DNA of 64,000 nt, taken from Nitrospirota bacterium (GTDB lineage: Bacteria > Nitrospirota > Nitrospiria > SBBL01 > JAADHI01). The notes below the pieces were generated by a model that ran no database searches, was not told the DNA's origin, and saw only the letters and a program-made list of their open reading frames with translations. Positions 22,651 to 29,904 of the stretch are shown piece by piece. The DNA is taken from NCBI GenBank assembly GCA_029261195.1, contig JAJDBU010000075.1, positions 1-64,000 of the forward strand. Reading direction: 5' to 3'. The translations under genes were made by a program, and so were the position numbers. How positions within the stretch are numbered: position 1 is the first letter of the stretch; every line of letters begins with the position of its first letter.

Positions 22651-24030
22651 TTAATTGCAGACTATTTTGTCTTCAAGCCGACAGTTTAGCTTGCCGCGCT
22701 GTAGCGTAATTTGTAGGCGGTCATTCTTTGAAAGGTCCCCTGGATCGCGAACAACACGCAGACTGGGAAGTAAGCGGGTAATGCTGTAGCCTCGCCCCAG
22801 AATATTCAAAGGGCTTAAGAGATGAAGCTGCTCCATCGTCGCCTGTAAACGGTCCTTTTTTCGTTCAATATCGCGCATCACTTCTTGTATGAGTTTCATG
22901 TTCAGGTTCTCGTGCTTTCTTCTTAATTCACTTAAACGACTGAGCGGGCTTAAATGGTTTAGAGCCAGCTCAGTTGTTTTGAACCGGTTTTTTCGAGCTT
23001 CAATGACTCGGGTTATTGCCTGATTCAGTCGGAGCGCAAGGTGATCGACTTGTTCTGCTCGAAATTGAAGCTGCCGTCGAGGCGGTGCAAGAAGACGTAA
23101 GGCAAGGTCGATGCGGTCTCTTTGTGCGCTCAGAATCATTTTCATGCGATCAAGCAAGGCTTCTCGCAAAATAAGTACTTTTTCTATTGAGTCCATGCCG
23201 GATTTCACCACCAAGCTTGCAGCAATCGAAGGGGTTGGAGCGCGGAGGTCTGCGACATAGTCGGAAATTGTTGAGTCAGTCTCATGTCCGACAGCAGAGA
23301 TCACAGGGATAAGAGACCTGGAAATAGCAAGTGCAAGCGCTTCTTCATTAAATGGGGCGAGATCCTCAAATGATCCTCCTCCCCGTGCCAGGATCAGGAG
23401 ATCGAGCGTATTGCCATGCGTCTGCAGGCTGTAGCTGTTTAGTTGCTCAATGGCATGTACAATCTCAGTTGCGGCATTTCTGCCCTGCACTGTTACCGGA
23501 TAAATCAGGATGCGGCACGGAAATCGGCTCTCTCGCATGACCTGCAATATATCTTGGATCGCCGCCCCGCTTGGGGAAGTGATGATCCCGATTCTAGAGG
23601 CTTGGCTTGGCATCGTTCTTTTCCGATCAGCATGAAACAGCCCTGCGTTTTCCAGTTTTTGTTTTAATGCCTCAAAGGCAGCCAGGAGCGCCCCTGCCCC
23701 CATAGGCTCAATGTAGTCACAAATGAGTTGATATTCGCCTCTGGGTTCATAAAGGCTGAGGTGAGCACGGATGAGTACCGATGCCCCCTCTTTTGGAATA
23801 AATCGCAAAAATCTCATGTGAGATTTAAAGATGATGCCCCTGATCTTGGCATCAGTGTCTTTTAAAGTGAAATAAAGATGACCCGATCGCGGCATTCTGG
23901 GGTCAGAAATCTCTCCTTCGACCCAGAAGTCTGAAAATGAAGCTTCGAGTAGACCACGGATCTCGCTTGTTAATTCGTGGACCCTTAGAATTCTTCGTTT
24001 TGGACTAAGGGCCGCAAACAAATCCGGCAT
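22651..24030 (-). CDS. xseA: Exodeoxyribonuclease VII large subunit
   Basis: This is the 459-residue catalytic subunit of ExoVII, which degrades single-stranded DNA in both directions. The N-terminal OB fold (EGEISDPRMPRSGHLYFTLKD) is near residue 38. The catalytic core shows PSGAAIQDI, RGGGSFEDLAPFNEE and GHETDSTISDYVADLRAPTPS. Long coiled-coil helices follow to about 420 and the C terminus carries ILGRGYSIT. GGGAGC lies about five bases before the start. The small subunit gene xseB usually sits next to it but is not seen here. Confidence 0.95.
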   Translation of the reverse strand: MPDLFAALSPKRRILRVHELTSEIRGLLEASFSDFWVEGEISDPRMPRSGHLYFTLKDTDAKIRGIIFKSHMRFLRFIPKEGASVLIRAHLSLYEPRGEYQLICDYIEPMGAGALLAAFEALKQKLENAGLFHADRKRTMPSQASRIGIITSPSGAAIQDILQVMRESRFPCRILIYPVTVQGRNAATEIVHAIEQLNSYSLQTHGNTLDLLILARGGGSFEDLAPFNEEALALAISRSLIPVISAVGHETDSTISDYVADLRAPTPSIAASLVVKSGMDSIEKVLILREALLDRMKMILSAQRDRIDLALRLLAPPRRQLQFRAEQVDHLALRLNQAITRVIEARKNRFKTTELALNHLSPLSRLSELRRKHENLNMKLIQEVMRDIERKKDRLQATMEQLHLLSPLNILGRGYSITRLLPSLRVVRDPGDLSKNDRLQITLQRGKLNCRLEDKIVCN

Positions 24031-24160
24031 CTAAAGCTCCCAAGTGTAAAGCGAGATCACCATAAATAGCAGTTGGCGCTTAAGTTAATAAACATAATTT
24101 GAAAAAGGGATTAGACGTAAAAAGGGAAGCCTGACAACCAAAACAGGTGAAAATATTTAA

Positions 24161-24342
24161 AAAAAGTCCCTACCTTGCCGTAGAGTAGATCAGCTCAAAC
24201 CCGGGTTACCAGGTGGACGCCGAGATGGAAGCATTAGGCTTTTCCGTCGTACGGGGAACATGCACACAACCCCCTTGGACTCAGCACCCTTGCTCTTATT
24301 GTTAGGTTTGGAGACTACCAACCTACGCACAAAGCAGGGACA
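24161..24342 (-). ncRNA. ssrS: 6S RNA (probable)
   Basis: The 182-base region between xseA and zapA can fold like 6S RNA, which binds RNA polymerase holoenzyme. The 5' GTCCCT and CTTTG pair with the 3' CAAGG and AGGGAC, closing a long interrupted hairpin. The apical part reads GGTTGTGTGCATGTTC and then CGGAAAAGCCT, resembling the E. coli GGTTGGTGAGCATGCTCGG...GAGAAGCCTT segment. The 3' stem is followed by T-rich sequence. Position beside zapA is the conserved location of ssrS in many Proteobacteria. A promoter sits just upstream. Exact ends are estimates. Confidence 0.8.
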
Positions 24343-24348
24343 ATATTT

Positions 24349-24376
24349 TCTATAAATCGAGACTATCAGAGTCCAA
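24349..24376 (-). promoter_or_regulatory. Promoter of the 6S RNA
   Basis: The minus strand reads TTGGAC, 16 bases, TATAGA, placing transcription start about seven bases later at the expected 5' end of the RNA. Confidence 0.6.
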
Positions 24377-24407
24377 ATAAAATTTCAAGTATCACCCGGA
24401 AAGGGAA

Positions 24408-24725
24408 CTATGTTGGCAAAGGATCATCGAATTCTTCTTCGATGCTTTCGATGATGCGCTGTGTTTTTTTCTCCGCAGCCCCATCCTGTTTCTTTTGTTT
24501 TTCCTGTAGCTGTAATAATTCGTCTGCAATATTAATTGCAGCAAGAACGACTAGCTTTGAGAAGGGGCTTCCCTCTGAGTGCTGAGAAATCTCGTGTATT
24601 TTTTTATCGACTATTGCCGCAAGTTGCTGCACATAGTCTTGATCAGCTTCCCCGCGAAGGGTATAGCGACGTCCGAAGACCTCAATATGGAGTTGTTTGT
24701 TCAGGGGCTTGCTCCTGTTGCTCAA
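24408..24725 (-). CDS. zapA: Cell division protein ZapA
   Basis: This small cytosolic protein cross-links FtsZ protofilaments. The family N-terminal domain is clear (LHIEVFGRRYTLRGEADQDYV), followed by the helical region SKLVVLAAINIADELLQLQEKQKK. The ORF track starts at an ATG at 24782, which gives an unlikely extension fully inside the preceding gene. TTG at 24725 is used here. CTG at 24704 has AGGAG eight bases before it and matches the family N terminus even better, so the true start may be CTG. It overlaps the ZapB-like gene and precedes the 6S RNA. Confidence 0.85.
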   Translation of the reverse strand: MSNRSKPLNKQLHIEVFGRRYTLRGEADQDYVQQLAAIVDKKIHEISQHSEGSPFSKLVVLAAINIADELLQLQEKQKKQDGAAEKKTQRIIESIEEEFDDPLPT

Positions 24726-24957
24726 TGACAGAGTCGTTAAGATCCTCACCCAGGTGGTTAAGAGTACCCAGGATTTTTTCAACCCGGCCGCGTACCTCCG
24801 CCCGTTCTTGCTGTAAGTGAAGAAAAGATTCTGCTTGTTCGCTCAGTTGAGCCTCCAATGCCCGTTTTTCACCCTTAAGATCTTTAAGCTGTTGAATCAA
24901 TTCATGAACACGTTTTTCCAGTAGGTCCAAATCTTCCAATGAATATTCCTCCATCAT
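24682..24957 (-). CDS. ZapB-like coiled-coil protein (TIGR02449 type)
   Basis: This 91-residue protein is almost entirely a coiled coil from about residue 6 to 75, with heptads such as LEKRVHELIQQLKDLKGEKRALEAQL. Proteins of this kind occur directly upstream of zapA in many Gram-negatives and are ZapB-like partners that connect the Z-ring to other proteins. The start is an ATG pair without a strong ribosome site. It overlaps zapA by about 20-40 bases, so the two are probably coupled. Confidence 0.75.
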   Translation of the reverse strand: MMEEYSLEDLDLLEKRVHELIQQLKDLKGEKRALEAQLSEQAESFLHLQQERAEVRGRVEKILGTLNHLGEDLNDSVIEQQEQAPEQTTPY

Positions 24958-24997
24958 TTGTTGTGTTTGTGGCTTATTCCTGAAACACGAAAAAAAT

Positions 24998-25026
24998 AAA
25001 CTAACGCTTCATCCAATATTTGTCAA
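24998..25026 (-). promoter_or_regulatory. Candidate promoter of zapB-zapA
   Basis: The minus strand has a perfect TTGACA, 17 bases, then TAGTTT, about 40 bases before the ZapB-like start. The -10 is weak (3 of 6). Confidence 0.45.
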
Positions 25027-25080
25027 ACAGTAAGAATGTCCTCAACTTCGCTTTAAATGAACGGGACTAAAACTGTATTT

Positions 25081-26349
25081 TTATTTTTGTGCCACCTCTT
25101 TTTTTATCTCATGCTGCGATTTAAAATAAGCACCCAGGCCCTCCTTTGCGGCCTGAGCCGCAACGATACGCCACAAGGGATCATTCACAACCATTGCAGC
25201 AACGACAATTTCAGGGTCTTCCAGTGGAGCCATCCCGACAAACCAGCTATACCGCCCACGCGGATTTTTACCTCTTAAAGATCCAGTCTTCCCTCCAATT
25301 TTGATCTTGCGAAGGCTCCGATCAAGTTTCCGCCGACGAAAGATGTTTTGGACCGTTCCTTTTTTAACTGTAAGTCCCATCATTTCTCGAAGGATTGCTG
25401 CCGTTTCTCGTGAGACAACCGTATTCAGGGGTTTTGGTACACATTCATAGATTTTTTTACCAGCCGAGTTCTTCACAAAATCTACCATGCAGGGGGCCAT
25501 CATCACCCCCTTATTCGCAATTGCAGAACCAAGCAGAGCAGCATGAAGTGGTGACAAACCGACCGCACCGAAGCCGGCGGCTGTTTTCGCAAGCGAGCTT
25601 TCAGTCTCATCCATTTCTATTCGGCTGACTTCTACTGGAAGTTCAAAGGGAATGGGACGGTTGAAATGAAAATTCATGCCAAATGAAATCAGAGTCGAGG
25701 TGTCAAGCCAGCGAGTCGCAACCTTTGCGAAGATTACATTATTAGACTGAGCAAAGGCATCGGACAGACTCATCTTCAATTTATCTTTCCTTGGGTTATC
25801 ACGCCAATAGGCTGGCTTAAGGCGATTAAAATTGCCTCGATAAGGAATGCTTGTATCGGGTGCAATCCCTTTTTTCTCGACGACCGCAGCAGCAGTGACC
25901 ACTTTAAAAAGTGATGCAGCAGGGTAGGTGGCTCGCAGGAACAAATCTTTCACGCCCGGTTCCCGGCTTGAATGATCGACCAAGGCAAGGACCTTTCCTG
26001 TTTTGGGGGCAATGGCAACAAAGGCGCCGTAGGGCACATCGTATTTTTCAAAATAGGACTTGACTGAATGTTGGACGGTCGTATTCAGGGTGTAAGACGC
26101 AGTGACTCCATTTTCGAATCGAGAGACATACCGTTCCCCTTCAATCTGATCTAATGTCGGGGAAAAGTCCTGAAATCGGAGTGCACCTTCGTGCAGATAA
26201 AGGGGAGTGTCATTGAAAGGATCCAAGTTAAATGCGCCTGAAACCCAGGTCCCGATAGACAGGAGGAACAAGGCCCCTAAGAAAAAGATTGCGGCCTTGT
26301 CTGTCCGACGCCTTTTATTATCCCGACGAAAGCGGTTTTTTCTTTTCAC
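25081..26349 (-). CDS. Penicillin-binding transpeptidase, compact class B-like
   Basis: This 422-residue membrane-anchored protein has a basic N terminus, one helix (about 19-38) and a transpeptidase domain from about 95 to 410. All three active-site motifs are intact: S146-LFK, S202-NN and K354-TG. It should cross-link peptidoglycan in the periplasm. It lacks the large N-terminal module of FtsI and is about 200 residues shorter. The start is GTG and overlaps the yggU stop by four bases. It is the last gene of the extended division cluster, suggesting a septal or growth-related role. Confidence 0.88.
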   Translation of the reverse strand: MKRKNRFRRDNKRRRTDKAAIFFLGALFLLSIGTWVSGAFNLDPFNDTPLYLHEGALRFQDFSPTLDQIEGERYVSRFENGVTASYTLNTTVQHSVKSYFEKYDVPYGAFVAIAPKTGKVLALVDHSSREPGVKDLFLRATYPAASLFKVVTAAAVVEKKGIAPDTSIPYRGNFNRLKPAYWRDNPRKDKLKMSLSDAFAQSNNVIFAKVATRWLDTSTLISFGMNFHFNRPIPFELPVEVSRIEMDETESSLAKTAAGFGAVGLSPLHAALLGSAIANKGVMMAPCMVDFVKNSAGKKIYECVPKPLNTVVSRETAAILREMMGLTVKKGTVQNIFRRRKLDRSLRKIKIGGKTGSLRGKNPRGRYSWFVGMAPLEDPEIVVAAMVVNDPLWRIVAAQAAKEGLGAYFKSQHEIKKEVAQK

Positions 26350-26651
26350 CGGTTTAAAAATTCCAAGTCCAGAATCTTTGTCATCACTGCGGGATCCAGC
26401 GATTTAAACCACAGCCATTTATCTTTTGACCGAAGCCCACGAACAAAAGCGATCTGTGATTTTGGAGTTTTGAAGAAGCAGGATAGCAGCTTAATACAGA
26501 CCTCATTTGCCGCTCCTTTTACCGGAGAAGCCCTTACTTTGATACGGAGAACTCCCCCAAAAACACCGGAAAAACAATTTTTCTGGGCCTTGGTCTGTAC
26601 TTTGATATGTAAGAGCGCGCCTTTTTTGTAATGGCGAAGATCCCATACCAC
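26346..26651 (-). CDS. yggU: DUF167 (YggU) family protein
   Basis: This 101-residue protein matches the DUF167 fold. It shows LLHIKVQTKAQKNCFSGVFGGVLRIKVRASPVKGAANEVCIKLLSCFF with the conserved ...APPxxGkAN-type segment (ASPVKGAANE). The function is unknown although the family is widespread. The start is GTG six bases after the divIVA stop. It overlaps the downstream transpeptidase gene (GTGA). Association with yggT, yggS and proC is a common conserved neighbourhood. Confidence 0.88.
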   Translation of the reverse strand: MVWDLRHYKKGALLHIKVQTKAQKNCFSGVFGGVLRIKVRASPVKGAANEVCIKLLSCFFKTPKSQIAFVRGLRSKDKWLWFKSLDPAVMTKILDLEFLNR

Positions 26652-26657
26652 TCTTAA

Positions 26658-27230
26658 TCATCCATCTTCTGCTTCCGAAGGCGCAGGACCTTCAAATGGC
26701 TTTTCTATAACGGGTTTTCCTGTAGAACTCTCCTCTTGCCCGGACGACGAGCCGGGAAGGAGACTCCCCTTCCCGGCCTCATCATGATCCGAGGACCACT
26801 CCATCTCCCTCGCCAGGCTCTGGATCAGAGTGCGGATTTTTTCGACAAAAACCCCTTTACGCCGCTTAAGGCCCATGATTTCTCCCTTAAGTTGCGATTC
26901 CTGCTTGATGGCCTCATTGGTGATCTCTTCGGCGCGGATCTCAGCATGTCGAATGATCAGTTCCCCCTCTTTCTGGGCGTTGGCCTTTACATTTTCCATG
27001 GCCCTTTGTGTCATGACCAGGGTTTCAGTCATCGCACCCTCGGCTTTTTCTAATTCGGTGATCATTTTAGCCTGTTTCTCTAACTTTTCTTTGTCATCTG
27101 CACTTTCTTTAACCAAGCGCTCAAGGTCGTCGGAAAGGGTTTCAATAAAATCATCCACTTCTGAGCAGGAATATCCCCGAAGCGATTTTTCAAAGGTGAT
27201 CTGACGAATTTCAAGTGGTGTTAATTTCAT
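26658..27230 (-). CDS. divIVA: DivIVA domain protein
   Basis: This 190-residue coiled-coil protein starts with the DivIVA membrane-binding region (MKLTPLEIRQITFEKSLRGYSCSEVDDFIE). Coiled coil extends to about residue 140 and a low-complexity acidic tail follows. In Gram-positives DivIVA marks curved membranes and septa. In Gram-negatives such proteins are less common but do occur in this position. The gene lies 31 bases after yggT and six bases before yggU. Confidence 0.88.
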   Translation of the reverse strand: MKLTPLEIRQITFEKSLRGYSCSEVDDFIETLSDDLERLVKESADDKEKLEKQAKMITELEKAEGAMTETLVMTQRAMENVKANAQKEGELIIRHAEIRAEEITNEAIKQESQLKGEIMGLKRRKGVFVEKIRTLIQSLAREMEWSSDHDEAGKGSLLPGSSSGQEESSTGKPVIEKPFEGPAPSEAEDG

Positions 27231-27261
27231 GATTAACCTCCTGGACTTAGGTTTCCGCTCC

Positions 27262-27561
27262 CTAGCGAAGCTGATGCGATAGAGAGATGAGTGAACCCAC
27301 TACAAAACTCTGCAGAAAAATAATCGCAAGAATCAGGATCATGGGTGAGAGGTCCATTCCACCCAGATAATGCCCTGTTTTTTGTCGAATCGGGTAGAGT
27401 AGAGGCTCAGTAATTTTATAGAGAAACTGGACGATGGGATTATAGGGGTCAGGGTTAACCCATGAAAGCACTGCCCGAGCAATAACGATATACATATAAA
27501 ATCCAAGAACCATGTCGAGTATGGTTGCTACGGCCGAAATGAAATTTCCTGCAACGAACAT
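27262..27561 (-). CDS. yggT: YggT family membrane protein
   Basis: This 99-residue membrane protein has two hydrophobic segments separated by the conserved loop ARAVLSWVNPDPYNPIVQFLYKITEPLLYPIR, typical of YggT/YlmG. The family is linked to cell division and osmotic tolerance, mechanism unknown. The ORF track begins one codon early with TTG. GGAGGCG is directly before the ATG at 27561. It sits between proC and divIVA. Confidence 0.92.
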   Translation of the reverse strand: MFVAGNFISAVATILDMVLGFYMYIVIARAVLSWVNPDPYNPIVQFLYKITEPLLYPIRQKTGHYLGGMDLSPMILILAIIFLQSFVVGSLISLSHQLR

Positions 27562-27618
27562 CAATCGCCTCCTGAGCGGATAAAATCTACATCAATATTG
27601 ATCATATAAGATAGAGCA

Positions 27619-28446
27619 CTAAGCCTTTCCGAGTGCAATTGAGCGTAAGGTCGCTGCTTCGACAGCGGCAATAAATGCGGCACGTGTATTCCTCGCTTCG
27701 AGTTCAGACAGTCCGGCAATCGTTGTCCCCGCAGGAGAGGCGACCTTGTCTTTTAAACGGGCCGGGTGTTCCCCTGTATGAAGCAGCATCTGCGCTGCGC
27801 CCATCACGGTCTGGGCAGCCAATGAAAGCGCGACATCGCGGGGCAGGCCCTGCTTAACTCCGCCATCCGACATCGCTTCGATCATGAGAAATACAAAGGC
27901 AGGACCACTGCCGGAAAGGCCGGTCACCGCATCTAAAAATCGCTCCTCCAATACAGCTGTTGTCCCAATCGAGGCAAAAATAGAGCACACCTCGGAGAGG
28001 AGTTTCTCGTCGACTCCCTTTCCGGGCGTCAGTACCGTTGCGCCCGATTGCACCTGGGCGGGGGCATTCGGCATGGCTCGAATAATCCGGGCTTCCCGTG
28101 TCAAACCGGATGCAAGACGGGACAGGGGAATCCCTGCGGCAATGGAAACAACAACTTTTTCTCCAACCTCGGATTTAATCTCCGCTAAGAGTGGATCAAT
28201 CACCAGGGGTTTGACTCCGAGAATAATGAGTTCTGCGCAACGAACCGCCTCACGGTTCGAGCGGGTTGTTTTGACGCCATAATGTTCATGAAGAAACTGC
28301 AAGCGCTTCTTAGAGGTATCTGAAGCGAGCAAGGCATTTGCCGAAAAAAGTCCTGCCTCAAGCACGCCTTTGATGATCGCCTCAGTCATATTGCCGGAGC
28401 CCAAAAAGGCAATTTTAGTGTCTGTTTTGTTTGTTTTTCGCGTCAT
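27619..28446 (-). CDS. proC: Pyrroline-5-carboxylate reductase
   Basis: This 275-residue enzyme performs the last step of proline synthesis, reducing P5C with NAD(P)H. The Rossmann motif IAFLGSGNMTEAIIKG is at the N terminus, RAMPNAPAQVQSGATVL near residue 122, and the C-terminal dimerisation domain has GLSGSGPAFVF and SPAGTTIAGL. The ORF track starts at 28566, but the ATG at 28446 (MTRKTNKTD) fits the family, with GAGAAC in front. It overlaps the yggS 3' end by 32 bases. Confidence 0.93.
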   Translation of the reverse strand: MTRKTNKTDTKIAFLGSGNMTEAIIKGVLEAGLFSANALLASDTSKKRLQFLHEHYGVKTTRSNREAVRCAELIILGVKPLVIDPLLAEIKSEVGEKVVVSIAAGIPLSRLASGLTREARIIRAMPNAPAQVQSGATVLTPGKGVDEKLLSEVCSIFASIGTTAVLEERFLDAVTGLSGSGPAFVFLMIEAMSDGGVKQGLPRDVALSLAAQTVMGAAQMLLHTGEHPARLKDKVASPAGTTIAGLSELEARNTRAAFIAAVEAATLRSIALGKA

Positions 28447-29122
28447 GTTCTCGTTGTCCAAATAGTGCCGTGCCGATGCGTATCCAGCTTGCCCCTTCTT
28501 CAATTGCAATCTCAAAATCTGAAGACATGCCCATTGAAAAGCGATTGAGCCCCAGACCGTTTCCAAGTAAGCGCAATCGCGAGAAATAGGGCCGTGCGTC
28601 TTCCGGATGATCCGTTTTCGGCGGCAGGGTCATCAAACCCAGGAGTTCCAAGTGTCGCAGCTCCCGTATCGCCGCGACCAATGCGGGTGTCGCATCCGGT
28701 GTCGCTCCGTGTTTGCTCAACTCGCCACCGATATTGACCTCAATCAGCACAGACTGTTGTATAGCTCGACGACCCGCCTCCTTGTCGATTTTTTCGGCCA
28801 ATTGAAGAGAATCGACAGAATGAATCAAGTCAAAAAGCCCGACTGCTTTTTTCACTTTGTTGGTCTGAAGGGGACCGATGAGGTGCAAGGCGTCAATTTC
28901 CTTAATAAAACCTGATGTTTCGAATTTGGCAATACCCTCCTGAACCCTGTTTTCTCCGAAAACTGAAACCCCTGCGCACGCTGCAGCCTTGATTTCTTCA
29001 AGCCCGATTCGCTTTGAAGCGGCAACAAGCGTAATTTCCGAAGCTTTTCTGCCGGAGCGCTTCGCGGCATTCTGAATCAGCGCTGTAATTTTGTCAAAAG
29101 AGTCCAATCTGTTGTTCATCAT
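28415..29122 (-). CDS. yggS: PLP homeostasis protein YggS/PLPBP
   Basis: This 235-residue cytosolic protein has the alanine-racemase-like barrel that binds pyridoxal phosphate without known catalysis. The PLP lysine lies in LVAASKRIG (near residue 37). Other conserved stretches are VFGENRVQE, LHLIGPLQTNK and SMGMSSDFEIAIEEG. It buffers intracellular PLP. It follows pgeF by 47 bases and overlaps proC. Confidence 0.93.
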   Translation of the reverse strand: MMNNRLDSFDKITALIQNAAKRSGRKASEITLVAASKRIGLEEIKAAACAGVSVFGENRVQEGIAKFETSGFIKEIDALHLIGPLQTNKVKKAVGLFDLIHSVDSLQLAEKIDKEAGRRAIQQSVLIEVNIGGELSKHGATPDATPALVAAIRELRHLELLGLMTLPPKTDHPEDARPYFSRLRLLGNGLGLNRFSMGMSSDFEIAIEEGASWIRIGTALFGQREHDAKNKQNRH

Positions 29123-29169
29123 TTCGGGAACTTGTCACCTAAAAAACCGGTCCTTTTCTGAACAGATTG

Positions 29170-29904
29170 TCATCGTAACATAATGCCGCTGAGCATGTTT
29201 CCCAGCTTTTTTTTGTCCCGTCGGAAAGAATAATAACGCTCTGGCAGGCAGGAGGTGCATAGACCTGCCACTGTGATCTGTTCAGGTGGTAATCCGACGG
29301 AGATCAATTGCATCCGGTTGAGCTTCGGCAGATCACAGCTCCAGCGATTGGTCTCGGACTTTCGCCCGAACTTTCGCCCGAACTTTCGAATGACATCCAC
29401 CTTGTGCGGAGTCTTTTCTTCAATGGCGCTCAACACATCTTCTCCGACCTCAAAGCAGCAGGGACCGATTGAAGGCCCGATCCCGGCAAGGATGTCTTTC
29501 GCTTCACTGCCGAAATCCGATACCATTCTGGTGACGCCCTGTGCAGCGATATTCAGGACGGAACCTCGCCATCCGGCATGGAGAGCGGCAATGATTTTCC
29601 GCTTCGGATCAAAGAGAAGGACCGGCACACAGTCCGCCGTCGCAACAGCAATGAAACAAGCGTTGCGATCTGTGACAAGACCATCTCCTTCCAGTTCACC
29701 CTGAGCAAGACCCTCTTGAACAAGGCCGTGGCCGTCATCCCTCAGACAAAGGATCTTATCTCCGTGGACCTGGGTGGCCGTAATCGGTCCTTCCCCATGT
29801 TCAAGGCCCTCACCTTTAAATTCTCGGTCACCAAAAAGATGAAATTGGGCCGGATGCTTAAAGAGAGAAAACGACCCGGTACCCGAGTCCAGACTCAGGG
29901 GCAT
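29170..29904 (-). CDS. pgeF: PgeF/YfiH family purine nucleoside phosphorylase (laccase-domain)
   Basis: The 244-residue product belongs to the YfiH/YlmD family, whose members act on purine nucleosides or edit peptidoglycan precursors. Metal and active-site motifs are ATQVHGDKI, TADCVPVLLFDP, HAGWRGSVLNIA and IGPSIGPCCFEVG. The ATG at 29904 shares its A with the ftsZ stop (TGATG), so translation is coupled; the longer ORF in the track is not needed. A tandem 12-bp duplication near 29358-29388 gives a repeated RKFGRKFGRK stretch that looks like a recent expansion. Confidence 0.9.
   Translation of the reverse strand: MPLSLDSGTGSFSLFKHPAQFHLFGDREFKGEGLEHGEGPITATQVHGDKILCLRDDGHGLVQEGLAQGELEGDGLVTDRNACFIAVATADCVPVLLFDPKRKIIAALHAGWRGSVLNIAAQGVTRMVSDFGSEAKDILAGIGPSIGPCCFEVGEDVLSAIEEKTPHKVDVIRKFGRKFGRKSETNRWSCDLPKLNRMQLISVGLPPEQITVAGLCTSCLPERYYSFRRDKKKLGNMLSGIMLR

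Noticed and set aside
22651-24407. xseB near xseA
   Set aside because: The adjacent small coiled-coil ORFs fit ZapB-like and ZapA, not the ExoVII small subunit.
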